Assembly: GCA_937864115.1 (NCBI GenBank)
Contig: CALMII010000024.1
Coordinates: 1-64,000 of the forward strand
Reading direction: 5' to 3'
From: an uncultured Steroidobacter sp.
GTDB taxonomy: Bacteria; Pseudomonadota; Gammaproteobacteria; Steroidobacterales; Steroidobacteraceae
Length of the DNA stretch: 64,000 bases
A program made the translations under genes and the position numbers. Below, in pieces: positions 48,322 to 56,798 of the stretch. The notes under the pieces were generated by a model. The model was not told where the DNA came from and searched no databases. It saw only the letters and a list, made by a program, of their open reading frames with translations. Numbering within the stretch: position 1 is the stretch's first letter; each line of letters opens with the position of its first letter.

Positions 48322-49301
48322 CTCGCCATCCTCGCGGCCGGCGACGCGGAAGGCGGCACCAGCGTGCCGAGCTGTCGCGCCAGTTGCGCACGCGTGTCCT
48401 CGGCCGTCGTGAACGCCAGCATCGGCACCGCGCTGCGCCGCACGAGTTCGGCGACGCTCTTCAACCGGCTGGAGAACAGTTCGACCAGCGGTTCATGCAC
48501 CGTGCCTGAATCCAGATCGAGTTCGATCTGCAGCTCGCCCTGACTCACGACCACGCGACCATTGCCGGCGAGCTGCTGCGCCAGCGGATCGAAGATCATG
48601 GCGGCGATCACGTCGTTGTGGGCAGCGATGCCGCGCATCAGCCGCAGCGTGCGTTCGTCCGCATGCGCGAAATCGCTGATGACGCACACCAGGCAGTCGT
48701 GAAAGGCGATGCGCAGCACTTCTTCCAGCGCCTTGTTCAGCGTGACCTTCTCCGCGACCGGCGCGCTGCTGGCAGTCAGCGCCTGGTTGTAGCGCGAGAT
48801 GACGCCGAAGATCTGATGCAGCCGGCTGCGGCTGCGATGCGGACGAACGTGCGACACCTCGTGATCGTTGAACACGATGGCGCCGACGCGATCGCTGGCA
48901 TTGAAGGCCATCCACGCACCGAGCGCCGCGATCTCCGCGGCGACCACCGATTTCAGCGCGCGCTGCGAACCGAAGAACATGGACATGCTCTGGTCGACGA
49001 CGAAGATCGTCGGCCGGTCGCGCTCTTCCGTGTAGGCGCGCACGTGCGGCTCGCCGGTGCGCAGCGTCACGTGCCAGTCGATGGTGCGGAAATCGTCGCC
49101 CTGCTGGTAGGCGCGGATCTCCTCGAAGTTCAGTCCGCGCCCGCGCAGGCGCGAACTGTGCTGGCCGGACAGGATGCTGCGATGTTTCTGGCGCGGCAGG
49201 AAGGTGAGTCCGCGCGCCGCGAACTCCAGCCGCGCGAGATACCCGGCGTCGACGTAGGCGAAGCCGATGGAATCCGGAGCGATCGCATCGACGCTGGACA
49301 C
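48318..49301 (-). CDS. DUF58 protein of a MoxR/Bat operon
   Basis: The 327-residue soluble protein has the DUF58 signature (GRGLNFEEIRAYQQGDDFR, IDWHVTLRTGEPHVR) and a VWA-like half with FVVDQSMSMFFG. Such proteins are thought to be clients or partners of MoxR ATPases. It overlaps the DUF4381 gene as ATGA and lies seven bases after the MliC-like gene. Confidence 0.9.
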   Translation of the reverse strand: MSSVDAIAPDSIGFAYVDAGYLARLEFAARGLTFLPRQKHRSILSGQHSSRLRGRGLNFEEIRAYQQGDDFRTIDWHVTLRTGEPHVRAYTEERDRPTIFVVDQSMSMFFGSQRALKSVVAAEIAALGAWMAFNASDRVGAIVFNDHEVSHVRPHRSRSRLHQIFGVISRYNQALTASSAPVAEKVTLNKALEEVLRIAFHDCLVCVISDFAHADERTLRLMRGIAAHNDVIAAMIFDPLAQQLAGNGRVVVSQGELQIELDLDSGTVHEPLVELFSSRLKSVAELVRRSAVPMLAFTTAEDTRAQLARQLGTLVPPSASPAARMAR

Positions 49302-49307
49302 GCGGCC

Positions 49308-49640
49308 TCAGGGCGCGCTGCAGCTTCGTGCGTTCTCGCCGTCGCGGATCAGCGTGGCATCGCGTCCGCTGGCGACGAAGGTCACGCCTTCGCCGGAGTA
49401 GTGCGCGCCCGAGGTGTTGGTATCCGGCGGCAGCGTCAGGGTTTTGCCGTCGATGGTGAGCACGACGTTGCCGCGATCGATGCGGGCATTGAACTTCACG
49501 CCATCGGTGCAGGTGTAGTCGAACCCGGCGTTCGCCGCGGGAACGGCGGCGGAATCTGCCGCGGCATTGTCAGCCTGCTTGCGTTCGCAGGCGGTCAGCG
49601 CGAGCAGGGACAGAACGGGCAGGGCAATGATGTAGCGCAT
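49308..49640 (-). CDS. MliC-like lysozyme-inhibitor lipoprotein
   Basis: The 110-residue lipoprotein has a lipobox (LLALTAC), an Ala-rich linker and an MliC-type domain (FDYTCTDGVKFNARID, TSGAHYSGEGVTFVASG) with two Cys for a disulfide. MliC proteins inhibit C-type lysozyme at the cell surface. Its place between moxR and the DUF58 gene is unusual for Bat operons. Confidence 0.82.
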   Translation of the reverse strand: MRYIIALPVLSLLALTACERKQADNAAADSAAVPAANAGFDYTCTDGVKFNARIDRGNVVLTIDGKTLTLPPDTNTSGAHYSGEGVTFVASGRDATLIRDGENARSCSAP

Positions 49641-49668
49641 GACTCACTCCTCGGGTTGAGCTTTCTGC

Positions 49669-49723
49669 CTGTGGGGCCGGCTTCAGCCGGCCAGAAGATG
49701 TCAGGCTGAAGCCTGACCTACAG
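49669..49723. repeat. Palindromic repeat family A, two units
   Basis: A GGCCGGCTTCAGCCGGCC unit (49669-49692) is followed by a GTCAGGCTGAAGCCTGAC unit (49700-49723), in the gap between moxR and the MliC-like gene. The same pair occurs at 50758-50814, just before moxR. Confidence 0.85.
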
Positions 49724-49738
49724 GAAGAGCAGGAGACA

Positions 49739-50743
49739 CTAGGCAGGTACCGCAACGGATTTCACCAACTCATCGATCACCTGGTCGGCGCCCACGCCGT
49801 CGGCGTTCGCGTCATAGGAAAGGATCAGGCGGTGGCGCAGCACGGGATGCACCACGCTGCGAACATCGTCCGGCGTCACGTGATCGCGGCCCTCCAGCCA
49901 GGCATTGACGCGGGAGGCGCGATCGAGGCTGATGCCGCCGCGTGGACTGGAGCCGATCTGCAGCCACTTCTTCAGCTTGTCGCCGTACTGGTCGGGATGC
50001 CGCGTCGCATTGAGCAGGTCGATGATGTACTGCTCGATCGCGGCAGCGACATGGATCGCATTGATCTCGCGCCGCGCCGCGAAGATCGAATCCTGTGACA
50101 CGGTGTCTGCTTTCGCCGGCGCCGCGGCTGCGTCCTTCGACTTCGATGCCTGCACCGTCTTCTCGATCTCTTCCTTGCGATTGAGCTGCAGCACGCCGAC
50201 TTCGCTCGCCGGGTCCGGATAGTCGATCAGCACCTTCATCAGGAAGCGGTCGGTCTGCGCCTCCGGCAGCGGATACGTGCCTTCCTGTTCGATCGGATTC
50301 TGGGTCGCGAGCACGATGAACAGATCCGGCATCGGATGCGTCGTGCCGGCCACGGTGATCTGCCGTTCCTCCATCGCCTCCAGCAGCGCGGACTGCACCT
50401 TGGCGGGCGCGCGATTGATTTCATCGGCGAGGATCACGTTGCCGAAGATCGGCCCGGGCTGGAACTGGAACACGTTCTTGCCGTCCTGCTGGTGCAGCAC
50501 CTCGGTGCCGGTGATGTCGGCGGGCAGCAGGTCGGGCGTGAACTGGATGCGGCGCATGTCGGCCGTCAGGCTTTTCGCCAGACTCTTCACGGCGCGCGTC
50601 TTGGCGAGACCCGGCAATGATTCGAGCAGCAGGTGTCCATCGGCGAGCAGGCCGATGATCATGCTGCGGATCAGTTCCTGCTGGCCGAGGATCGAAGCCT
50701 CGACCAGCTTCTGCAGGCGGTCGATGTCGGAGCGGGAGGTCAT
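49739..50743 (-). CDS. MoxR-family AAA+ ATPase
   Basis: The 334-residue ATPase has a MoxR-type Walker A (LESLPGLAKTR, 41-50), Walker B with ILADEINRAPAK, and sensor ATQNPIEQEGTYPLPEAQ. MoxR proteins act as chaperones for VWA proteins, here probably the DUF58/BatA/BatB products downstream. A short Ala/Lys-rich insert (SKSKDAAAAPAKA) interrupts the lid region. Flanked on both sides by family A palindromes. Confidence 0.93.
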   Translation of the reverse strand: MTSRSDIDRLQKLVEASILGQQELIRSMIIGLLADGHLLLESLPGLAKTRAVKSLAKSLTADMRRIQFTPDLLPADITGTEVLHQQDGKNVFQFQPGPIFGNVILADEINRAPAKVQSALLEAMEERQITVAGTTHPMPDLFIVLATQNPIEQEGTYPLPEAQTDRFLMKVLIDYPDPASEVGVLQLNRKEEIEKTVQASKSKDAAAAPAKADTVSQDSIFAARREINAIHVAAAIEQYIIDLLNATRHPDQYGDKLKKWLQIGSSPRGGISLDRASRVNAWLEGRDHVTPDDVRSVVHPVLRHRLILSYDANADGVGADQVIDELVKSVAVPA

Positions 50744-50757
50744 GGCACTGACTTCTT

Positions 50758-50814
50758 CTGTGAGGCCGGCTTCAGCCGGCCTCAGAAAGAGTCAGGCTGA
50801 AGCCTGACCTACAG
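50758..50814. repeat. Palindromic repeat family A, two units
   Basis: GGCCGGCTTCAGCCGGCC unit (50758-50784) followed by GTCAGGCTGAAGCCTGAC unit (50791-50814), in the gap between the HAD gene stop and the moxR start. Same order and spacing type as 49669-49723. Confidence 0.85.
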
Positions 50815-50830
50815 GAAGAAGGATGGTGCC

Positions 50831-51832
50831 TCACTTCTTCTCCCACGGATAAATCACCTTCCATTCCTTCTTCATGTCCACCACCGTCCAGCCTTTCTGC
50901 GTCGCCTCGTCCCACGCCTTGTCGAGCGTGCCGATGTGCGACTTGCGGTCGTAGGCCCATTCGCGCTTCTCGTCGGTGTGATGAACGATGCCTGCGAAGC
51001 GCGCACCGGCACCGGCGGCAGTCCACTCGAGCATCTGCTTGTCGCCATCGGAATTGCCGAAGGCAAAGACAGGAACGCGGCCGATGATCTTGTTGATGTT
51101 GGCGGGCTTGCCTTCCTTGTCGTCGATGAAGTCGACCTCGGCGAGCTTGACCAGCACCGGTTTGCCGTCGCGGACCTCGTACTTCACTTTCCCTGCCGAG
51201 CCGATGATCTGTTCGGGCGGAATGCCGTACACCTTCGACGCCCACGGCCGCATGAACTCGACGCCGCCGCCCGAGACGATGTAGGTCTTGAAGCCGTTGG
51301 CGCGCACATAGGCGAGCAGTTCCAGCATGGGCTGGTACACCATTTCGTCGTAGCGGCGCTGGGTGCGCGGATGTCTGGCGGTGTTGACCCAGTCCGAAAC
51401 GATCCTGCTGAATTCGTCAGTGGTCATGCCGGTGTGGGTCGTCGCCAGCAGTTCGAGCAGACCTTTCTCGCCGGACGCCATTACGGCTTTCGTGTCGCCC
51501 TCGATCACGCCCTTGAACGGCTGTTTGTCCTTCCACTCGGGATGCTGCGGGGCCATCGCCTTGATCCGGTCCAGCACGAAGAAGACCTGGAAATACAGCG
51601 GCTGCTCCGACCACAGCGTGCCGTCGTTGTCGAATACCGCGATGCGTTCTTCGGGCGCGATGAAGGTGGGCGAGCCCGCGCGGGTCGTTTCGGTCACGAA
51701 CTTCACGATGGCCTGCTTCGACGGCCCCGCATTCCACGACGGCAGCGGATCGGCAGGTGCTGCCGCCTGCACCTGGCAGACGATCAGCAGGCCGAGCAGA
51801 CACACGAGGGCAGGGCGATGAAGGGCGCGCAT
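50831..51832 (-). CDS. Periplasmic HAD-superfamily phosphatase-like protein
   Basis: The 333-residue protein has a signal peptide (cut near VQAAAP) and the HAD motifs: I FDNDGT (nucleophile Asp), II SGGG, III Lys region and IV FGNSDGD. The spacing suggests a phosphoserine-phosphatase-like C1 cap. Export makes a nutritional or cell-envelope phosphatase more likely than a biosynthetic one. Substrate unknown. Single gene. Confidence 0.87.
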   Translation of the reverse strand: MRALHRPALVCLLGLLIVCQVQAAAPADPLPSWNAGPSKQAIVKFVTETTRAGSPTFIAPEERIAVFDNDGTLWSEQPLYFQVFFVLDRIKAMAPQHPEWKDKQPFKGVIEGDTKAVMASGEKGLLELLATTHTGMTTDEFSRIVSDWVNTARHPRTQRRYDEMVYQPMLELLAYVRANGFKTYIVSGGGVEFMRPWASKVYGIPPEQIIGSAGKVKYEVRDGKPVLVKLAEVDFIDDKEGKPANINKIIGRVPVFAFGNSDGDKQMLEWTAAGAGARFAGIVHHTDEKREWAYDRKSHIGTLDKAWDEATQKGWTVVDMKKEWKVIYPWEKK

Positions 51833-51960
51833 TGGTAGTCACCGGACCGGATGAATGAACCGACCCTACGTGGCCCGCCGTTCCCGCGGTATCCGGGAAA
51901 GGGGCAAGGTGCGCGGCCATCCGTGCGGATGGAGGGATGCCGACGGCGACGACGGGGAAA

Positions 51961-52218
51961 TCAGCGATAGACGTCGCGCCGATGTCCGACTCTGACTACG
52001 ACGACCAGCAGCCGGTGATCCTCGATTTCATACACGATGCGATACGTGCCTTGGCGAACGCGATACCTATCCTGTCCCGACAGCTTCTCTGACCCGGGCG
52101 GACGAGGATCGTCAGCCAACGAGCGGATGCGTTGCATGATCCGCTTGACGTCTGCTTTGGGAAAAGCCCGCAGATCTTTCGCTACTGATTTCCTGAATAC
52201 CAGCTCATAGCTTGCCAT
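51961..52218 (-). CDS. RelE/ParE-family toxin
   Basis: The 85-residue protein has the RelE fold pattern FRKSVAKDLRAFPKADVKRI, then the basic GQDRYRVRQGTYRIVYEIED and the end VVVRVGHRRDVYR. It overlaps the antitoxin gene by 14 nt in antitoxin-first order. Likely an mRNA interferase. Confidence 0.9.
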   Translation of the reverse strand: MASYELVFRKSVAKDLRAFPKADVKRIMQRIRSLADDPRPPGSEKLSGQDRYRVRQGTYRIVYEIEDHRLLVVVVRVGHRRDVYR

Positions 52219-52438
52219 TGGCCTTCAGATCCTTGAGCAAGGCCTCGTAAGAGATGGTCGGTTCGGCGACCCGCTCTTCGAACGCGGCCAGATCTTCCTG
52301 ATCCTCCCGCAACGCCGTTCTGACCGCGTCATTGACGATGTCGGACAGCGATCGATGCGTGTCGGCCGCCTTGAGCCTGATGGCGCGATGCAACTCCGGC
52401 TCGAAATAGATGGTTGCGCGCTTTGCTGCTTCACTCAT
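52205..52438 (-). CDS. Ribbon-helix-helix antitoxin
   Basis: The 77-residue protein has an N-terminal RHH domain (RATIYFEPELHRAIRLKAAD, then SLSDIVNDAVRTAL) and a C-terminal acidic part that would cover the toxin. It should repress its own operon as a dimer. Confidence 0.9.
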   Translation of the reverse strand: MSEAAKRATIYFEPELHRAIRLKAADTHRSLSDIVNDAVRTALREDQEDLAAFEERVAEPTISYEALLKDLKANGKL

Positions 52439-52486
52439 GCGCGGGACTATAGTGACATGACGTCATGACGTCAAAGCGCCGATTCG

Positions 52487-54586
52487 TCAAAAGCCGCTTT
52501 CGCGTACGAATACCGCCAGCAGGTGCCGCAGTCCGTCCGCAAGCAGGCTGCGACGATCGCCCTCGATGTGCAGATCGCCGCGAATCTCGTACGCGCCGGC
52601 GGGCGGATGCTCGAGCTGCACCAGCACATGGAAGAGCGGCGGATTCGGCATGAGCATGTCGCTGTCCTGCGCCGTGCGGATCGGTCCGCCGTTGCGGGCG
52701 GCGAGCATGGGATGCGAGAGCTGACGCGCCCGCGTCGAAGCGACGGCCAGCACATGACCTGCGATGGGCGAGGGCCGTCCCGCCACAAAGAACTGCGCCG
52801 CGCTGCCGACGTGGATGCGATGCACTTCATCCGGTTCGACGTAGGCATCGACGAGCCAGCGATCAGGATCGATCAGCATGCCGACGGGCTGCTGCGTGTC
52901 GATCCATTGGCCGCGGACGAGTTCATGATCGACGTCGCGCCATTGCCCGGCGAACGGCGCCTGCAGCGTGAGCCGTTGCAGCTCCGTGCGCGACGCACGC
53001 GTTTCCTCCATCTGCATGTGCAGCCGCTCGCGGATGCCAGCCTGCGCGTCCAGTCCTTCGCGATCGGCGATCAGGCCGGCGAGTCGCGCTTCGTAGCCGC
53101 GCTGGCTCGCTTCGCTGCCGTGCATGCGGGCGGTGATGTCGGGTTCTTCGAACGTCGCGAGCGTGTCGCCCGCGGCAACGGTTCCCATCGGACGGATGGC
53201 GGCGATGCGTGCGGCGTACGGCGCGAAGATGCGGAGCTGCTGCTGCGAGCGGGCCACGCCCGGACCGTGAACCTGCGAACGCCAGGGAATCGCCAACAGC
53301 AGCACGACGAGGCCGAGACAGGTCCACAGCAGGTAGCGACGTCGCGGTCGCACAGCCGCACGACGCTCCCACCACTGACGCAGTTCGCGCCACACCGGCA
53401 GAACCACGAACCAGGCGATCTCGACTGCGAACAGCACGATGCCCAGCGCCTTGAAGAAGAGCAGGTACACCGCGATGGCGATGCCGACGAACAATGCCAG
53501 CCGGTACAGCCAGGTCAGGAAGGCGAACGCGATCAGTGCGCGGCGTTGCGATGGCGGAAACGGTTCCGGCCACGGCTCGTCGAGACCGAGCACGTACCGA
53601 CGCAACCACACCCGGGCGAGGGCGAAGGAGCGTTCGTGCAGATTCGGGAAGTCGAGCAGGTCCGAGAGAATGAAGTAGCCGTCGAAGCGCATGAACGGAC
53701 TCGCGTTGAGCGCCAGCGACAGCACCCAGCTCGTCGTTGCGAGATACAGCAGTGCATTGCGTGTGAAGCCGGGCTCGGCGATGGCCCAGCCGAGCGTCGC
53801 CAGTCCAGCCAGCGCCAGTTCGCTGAGGATGCCAGCGGAGGCGATGGCGAGACGCTGGCGCGAACTGCGCAGCTTCCAGCTCTCGCCCGTATCGGTGTAG
53901 AGCATCGGCCAGAGCACCACGAACGCGATGCCCATGTGCGCGACCTTGAGTCCCATGCGCGTCGCAACGAGGGCATGACCCAGTTCGTGAAGGGTCTTGG
54001 CGACGATGAGCGCGACCGCGAAGCTCAGCAGGCCTGCAGTGGAGAAGGACTCGACCACCGCGTGCGTGAACGTGTCCCACTGATGCAGCACCAGCGCAAT
54101 GCCGAGCAGGCCCAGACAGATCACCACGAACGCGGTCGTGCGCGTGAACAGCCAGTCGAGGCGACCGGCGATCCGCTGCAGCCAGCGCTGCGGCCGCAAC
54201 AGCGGAATGCGGAAGAACAGGTAGTGGTGCAGCCACCAGCGCAGGTTCAGCCAGCGGTTGCCCTCGTGCTGCTGCTGCAGACGTTCGATGCCGGCGGCAT
54301 CCGGACGCACCAGATGGTGCTGCTGCAGGAAGCGTCGGAAGCCGAGGATCTGTTCGACGTCGGGCTTCAGTGCGGTCTGCTGCGCGATCTGTTCGCACAC
54401 CTGCCGCGCCGTCGCGCGCGTCCAGCGCAGCAGGCATTCGAATTCGAACCAGCCGATGCGATAGAAGCGGTTGAGCACGCTGTCCTGGATCACCCAGGAC
54501 GGTTCGCCGTTGCGACCGTTCGCGGCGGCGATGAGCTGCAGGTCCTCGCGCAGCGGCGGCAGCGGCTGGTCGGCTTCCGCGATCAT
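52487..54586 (-). CDS. Membrane M50 zinc metalloprotease fused to a HlyD-type adaptor domain
   Basis: The roughly 699-residue protein has three parts. Residues 20-100 form a small domain that looks PqqD/RRE-like (SWVIQDSVLNRFYRIGWFEF). Residues 150-435 are a multi-pass site-2-protease domain with HELGH (about 200-204) and the second motif NASPFMRFDGYF (Asp about 302). Residues 440-699 are periplasmic with biotinyl-lipoyl/HlyD-like strands (PYAARIAAIRPMGTVAAGDT). It resembles YydH-type peptide metalloproteases of export systems. GTG 54589 or ATG 54586 starts it, overlapping the GAF-HlyD stop. It ends the adhesin-export run. Confidence 0.85.
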   Translation of the reverse strand: MIAEADQPLPPLREDLQLIAAANGRNGEPSWVIQDSVLNRFYRIGWFEFECLLRWTRATARQVCEQIAQQTALKPDVEQILGFRRFLQQHHLVRPDAAGIERLQQQHEGNRWLNLRWWLHHYLFFRIPLLRPQRWLQRIAGRLDWLFTRTTAFVVICLGLLGIALVLHQWDTFTHAVVESFSTAGLLSFAVALIVAKTLHELGHALVATRMGLKVAHMGIAFVVLWPMLYTDTGESWKLRSSRQRLAIASAGILSELALAGLATLGWAIAEPGFTRNALLYLATTSWVLSLALNASPFMRFDGYFILSDLLDFPNLHERSFALARVWLRRYVLGLDEPWPEPFPPSQRRALIAFAFLTWLYRLALFVGIAIAVYLLFFKALGIVLFAVEIAWFVVLPVWRELRQWWERRAAVRPRRRYLLWTCLGLVVLLLAIPWRSQVHGPGVARSQQQLRIFAPYAARIAAIRPMGTVAAGDTLATFEEPDITARMHGSEASQRGYEARLAGLIADREGLDAQAGIRERLHMQMEETRASRTELQRLTLQAPFAGQWRDVDHELVRGQWIDTQQPVGMLIDPDRWLVDAYVEPDEVHRIHVGSAAQFFVAGRPSPIAGHVLAVASTRARQLSHPMLAARNGGPIRTAQDSDMLMPNPPLFHVLVQLEHPPAGAYEIRGDLHIEGDRRSLLADGLRHLLAVFVRESGF

Positions 54587-55947
54587 CACCAGCCCGTCCA
54601 GGCACGCAGCGCGGCCAGCGGACGACGGAACAGGTAGTAGGCGAGGGTGACGCGTTCGCCGTAGAGCTTGGCGGTGCCGTGCAATCCCAGTCGCGCCTGT
54701 GCCGGCAAGCCATCGACGCTCGCAAGCAGTCGATACGCGACGACGCCATTCGCATCCGGCTTCGCCTGATAACTGGTTTCGAGGATTGCTCCGCGGACTG
54801 CCGTCAGCGGATACGCCGTGAGATACAGCGTCACCTGTGCGCCGGGTTCGAGCGCGATGGCATCGGCCACGGCGAGATGGATCAGCATCGCCGGCTGCGA
54901 CGGATCGGCAATCTGCAGTACGCGCTCGCCGGTGGTGACGGGCTTGCCGAGCCAGTCATCCGGATCGCTGAACACCGCGACGCCGGCGCGCGGCGAGTTC
55001 ACCTGCGTACGCTTCAACTGCGCCTGCACGCCCGCCAGTTCCGCGCGCCGCTGTTCAGCCGTGGCCGCCAGCAGCGCGAGCTGGCTCTGCGCCTGCGGGC
55101 TGTCGAACGAACGCTGGCTCGCCGCCATGAGTTCGGCTTCCGCCACGGCGACCTGCCGTTCCAGCACCTCGACCTGGCTGCGCAACGTCGTCTCATCGAG
55201 CACGAACAGCGGTGCGTCGATCGCGACGATCTGGTTGGGCCGCACCAGCATGCGTTCGATGACGCCATTGATCGGCGAACTGATGACCTGTGCCTCGCGC
55301 GAGACGATTTCCGCGGGCGCGAGTACGGTCTGACGCACTGGCATGCACAGCGCTGCAAGCGCGACAGCCGCCGCGATCCAGAGCGTGCGTCGGCCCGGTC
55401 GCCAACGACGTCGATGACTTCCCGTGAGTGCCGACCAGCAATACGCCCAGGTGGTGCGCACACCGTCGAGCAGCCGCTGCAGATGCGATGGAGGCTCCTC
55501 TTCGAGCAGGAAGAGCGCGAGGCCCAGACGCCGGTTCGCGCGATCGTGCAGCGGCACGCACCACGCGCCCTCGGGCCACCATTCCTGCCAGCCATCGGCG
55601 ATGTCGGGTGGCAGATCGGACGCAGCGCGAGTCAGCCAGCGAGGTTCGCCGTCCGGCAACTGCGATGCCAGCCATGTGCTCGCGCGCCGCAGCCAGATCA
55701 GGTACGGCGTGTCCTCGGCGGGTCGCGCGAGCCCCGAGATGCACAGCAGTTCGAACCCCGCACCCTGTACGGCAAGCACGACGGCCTGGCGATAGTGCAG
55801 CAATGAGTAAGGATCGTTGGCGATCGAGAATGCCAGCGCATTCCGCGTACCCGCCGCCAGCGCCCGATCGCGCAGTGTCGCGATGGCCAGCAACAGTTGC
55901 GGATGCGGCAGGCGCTCGCCGAGCGGGGTGACTTTTTCGGCAGACAT
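54586..55947 (-). CDS. HlyD-family adaptor with a cytoplasmic GAF-like N-terminal domain
   Basis: The roughly 453-residue inner-membrane protein has a soluble N-terminal domain (about 1-170) of GAF-like character (WCVPLHDRANRRLGLALFLL), one membrane helix (about 189-206) and a periplasmic HlyD region with lipoyl halves (SSPINGVIERMLVRPNQIV), a coiled-coil part (about 260-325) and a beta-barrel. Adaptors bridge inner-membrane pumps and TolC; a sensor-like cytoplasmic domain is unusual. Start GTG 55950 or ATG 55947. Confidence 0.85.
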   Translation of the reverse strand: MSAEKVTPLGERLPHPQLLLAIATLRDRALAAGTRNALAFSIANDPYSLLHYRQAVVLAVQGAGFELLCISGLARPAEDTPYLIWLRRASTWLASQLPDGEPRWLTRAASDLPPDIADGWQEWWPEGAWCVPLHDRANRRLGLALFLLEEEPPSHLQRLLDGVRTTWAYCWSALTGSHRRRWRPGRRTLWIAAAVALAALCMPVRQTVLAPAEIVSREAQVISSPINGVIERMLVRPNQIVAIDAPLFVLDETTLRSQVEVLERQVAVAEAELMAASQRSFDSPQAQSQLALLAATAEQRRAELAGVQAQLKRTQVNSPRAGVAVFSDPDDWLGKPVTTGERVLQIADPSQPAMLIHLAVADAIALEPGAQVTLYLTAYPLTAVRGAILETSYQAKPDANGVVAYRLLASVDGLPAQARLGLHGTAKLYGERVTLAYYLFRRPLAALRAWTGW

Positions 55948-56798
55948 CACTTCAACCGTGCAATGCCGCTCATGCCGGCGATCAGCTCCGGATGCTCGCC
56001 GTCGAGCCGCGCTTCCAGCTCCACCGTCTGCGCCACCGCGTCGATGCGTGCACTGACGGCGCTGATCTTCGCCGGATAACTGCGACCGGTTTCGTGAATG
56101 CTGATGTCGAGCGCGGCGCCGGGCTGCAGTTTGCCGAGGAACGTGGAGGGCGCATTGAGCCGCACCTTGAGCGGCCCGTCGCTCACCAGATCGAACAGCG
56201 GCGTGCCGGCGGCGACGGCCTGATAAGGCTTGACGTTGATGCGTGCGATGCGCGCCGCGAAGGGCGCAGCGATCCGGCAGTAGCTGCTTTGCGTCGTCGC
56301 GAGCGTCAGCGCGCCCTGGGCCTTTTCGACTTCGGCCGTGGCCATCGCGACTTCGATATCGCCCGCCGCGTCGAGCTTCTGCAGATTGCGCTTGGCATCC
56401 AGCGCCTGGCGCGCGGTCTTGAGTTCCGCTTCGGCAATGTCGACGCGCGCATTCAGTTCGCGACAGTCCATCTGCGCCAGCACGGCGTCCTTCGCGACGC
56501 GCTGGCCGAGCGTGACGCGGATGTCGCCCAGCATGCCGTTCATCTGGCTCGACAGCGTCGTCTCGCGCAGCGCGACCAGCAGGACGCGGATCGTGCCGGG
56601 GTCTTTCGCGACGGCGGTGGCTGCCGGCACGGAGTCGGCGTGCGCGCAGGAAAGCATCGCGGTACTGAGCAGCATCAACCAGATTCCGACGCTTCTGTTC
56701 TTACCCTCCTCCGCTTGCGGGGGAGGGCAGGGAGGGGGCTGCCTGAAGCGGGGGAAGGGGCAGGAACGCAAGCGCAATTGAGCTTCAGCGCGCCACAT
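55947..56798 (-). CDS. Periplasmic HlyD/RND-type adaptor protein with a repeat-derived leader
   Basis: The protein has a lipoyl-coiled-coil-lipoyl layout (NGMLGDIRVTLGQRVAKDAV, then ELKTARQALDAKRNLQKL) and a beta-barrel end, as in periplasmic adaptors. The signal segment VGIWLMLLSTAMLSCAHA is preceded, if ATG 56798 is used, by about 35 residues read from palindrome family C (PPPCPPPQAEEG). ATG 56675 would skip the repeat but leaves a signal without basic residues. The 14-nt overlap with tolC favours 56798. Confidence 0.82.
   Translation of the reverse strand: MWRAEAQLRLRSCPFPRFRQPPPCPPPQAEEGKNRSVGIWLMLLSTAMLSCAHADSVPAATAVAKDPGTIRVLLVALRETTLSSQMNGMLGDIRVTLGQRVAKDAVLAQMDCRELNARVDIAEAELKTARQALDAKRNLQKLDAAGDIEVAMATAEVEKAQGALTLATTQSSYCRIAAPFAARIARINVKPYQAVAAGTPLFDLVSDGPLKVRLNAPSTFLGKLQPGAALDISIHETGRSYPAKISAVSARIDAVAQTVELEARLDGEHPELIAGMSGIARLK
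56704..56762. repeat. Palindromic repeat family C at the 5' end of the HlyD gene
   Basis: CCCTCCTCCGCTTGCGGGGG, then GAGGGCAGGGAGGGGGCTGC and a GAAGCGGGGGAAGGGG tail. Shorter and more degenerate than the copies at 45594, 46688 and 47981. Confidence 0.65.
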
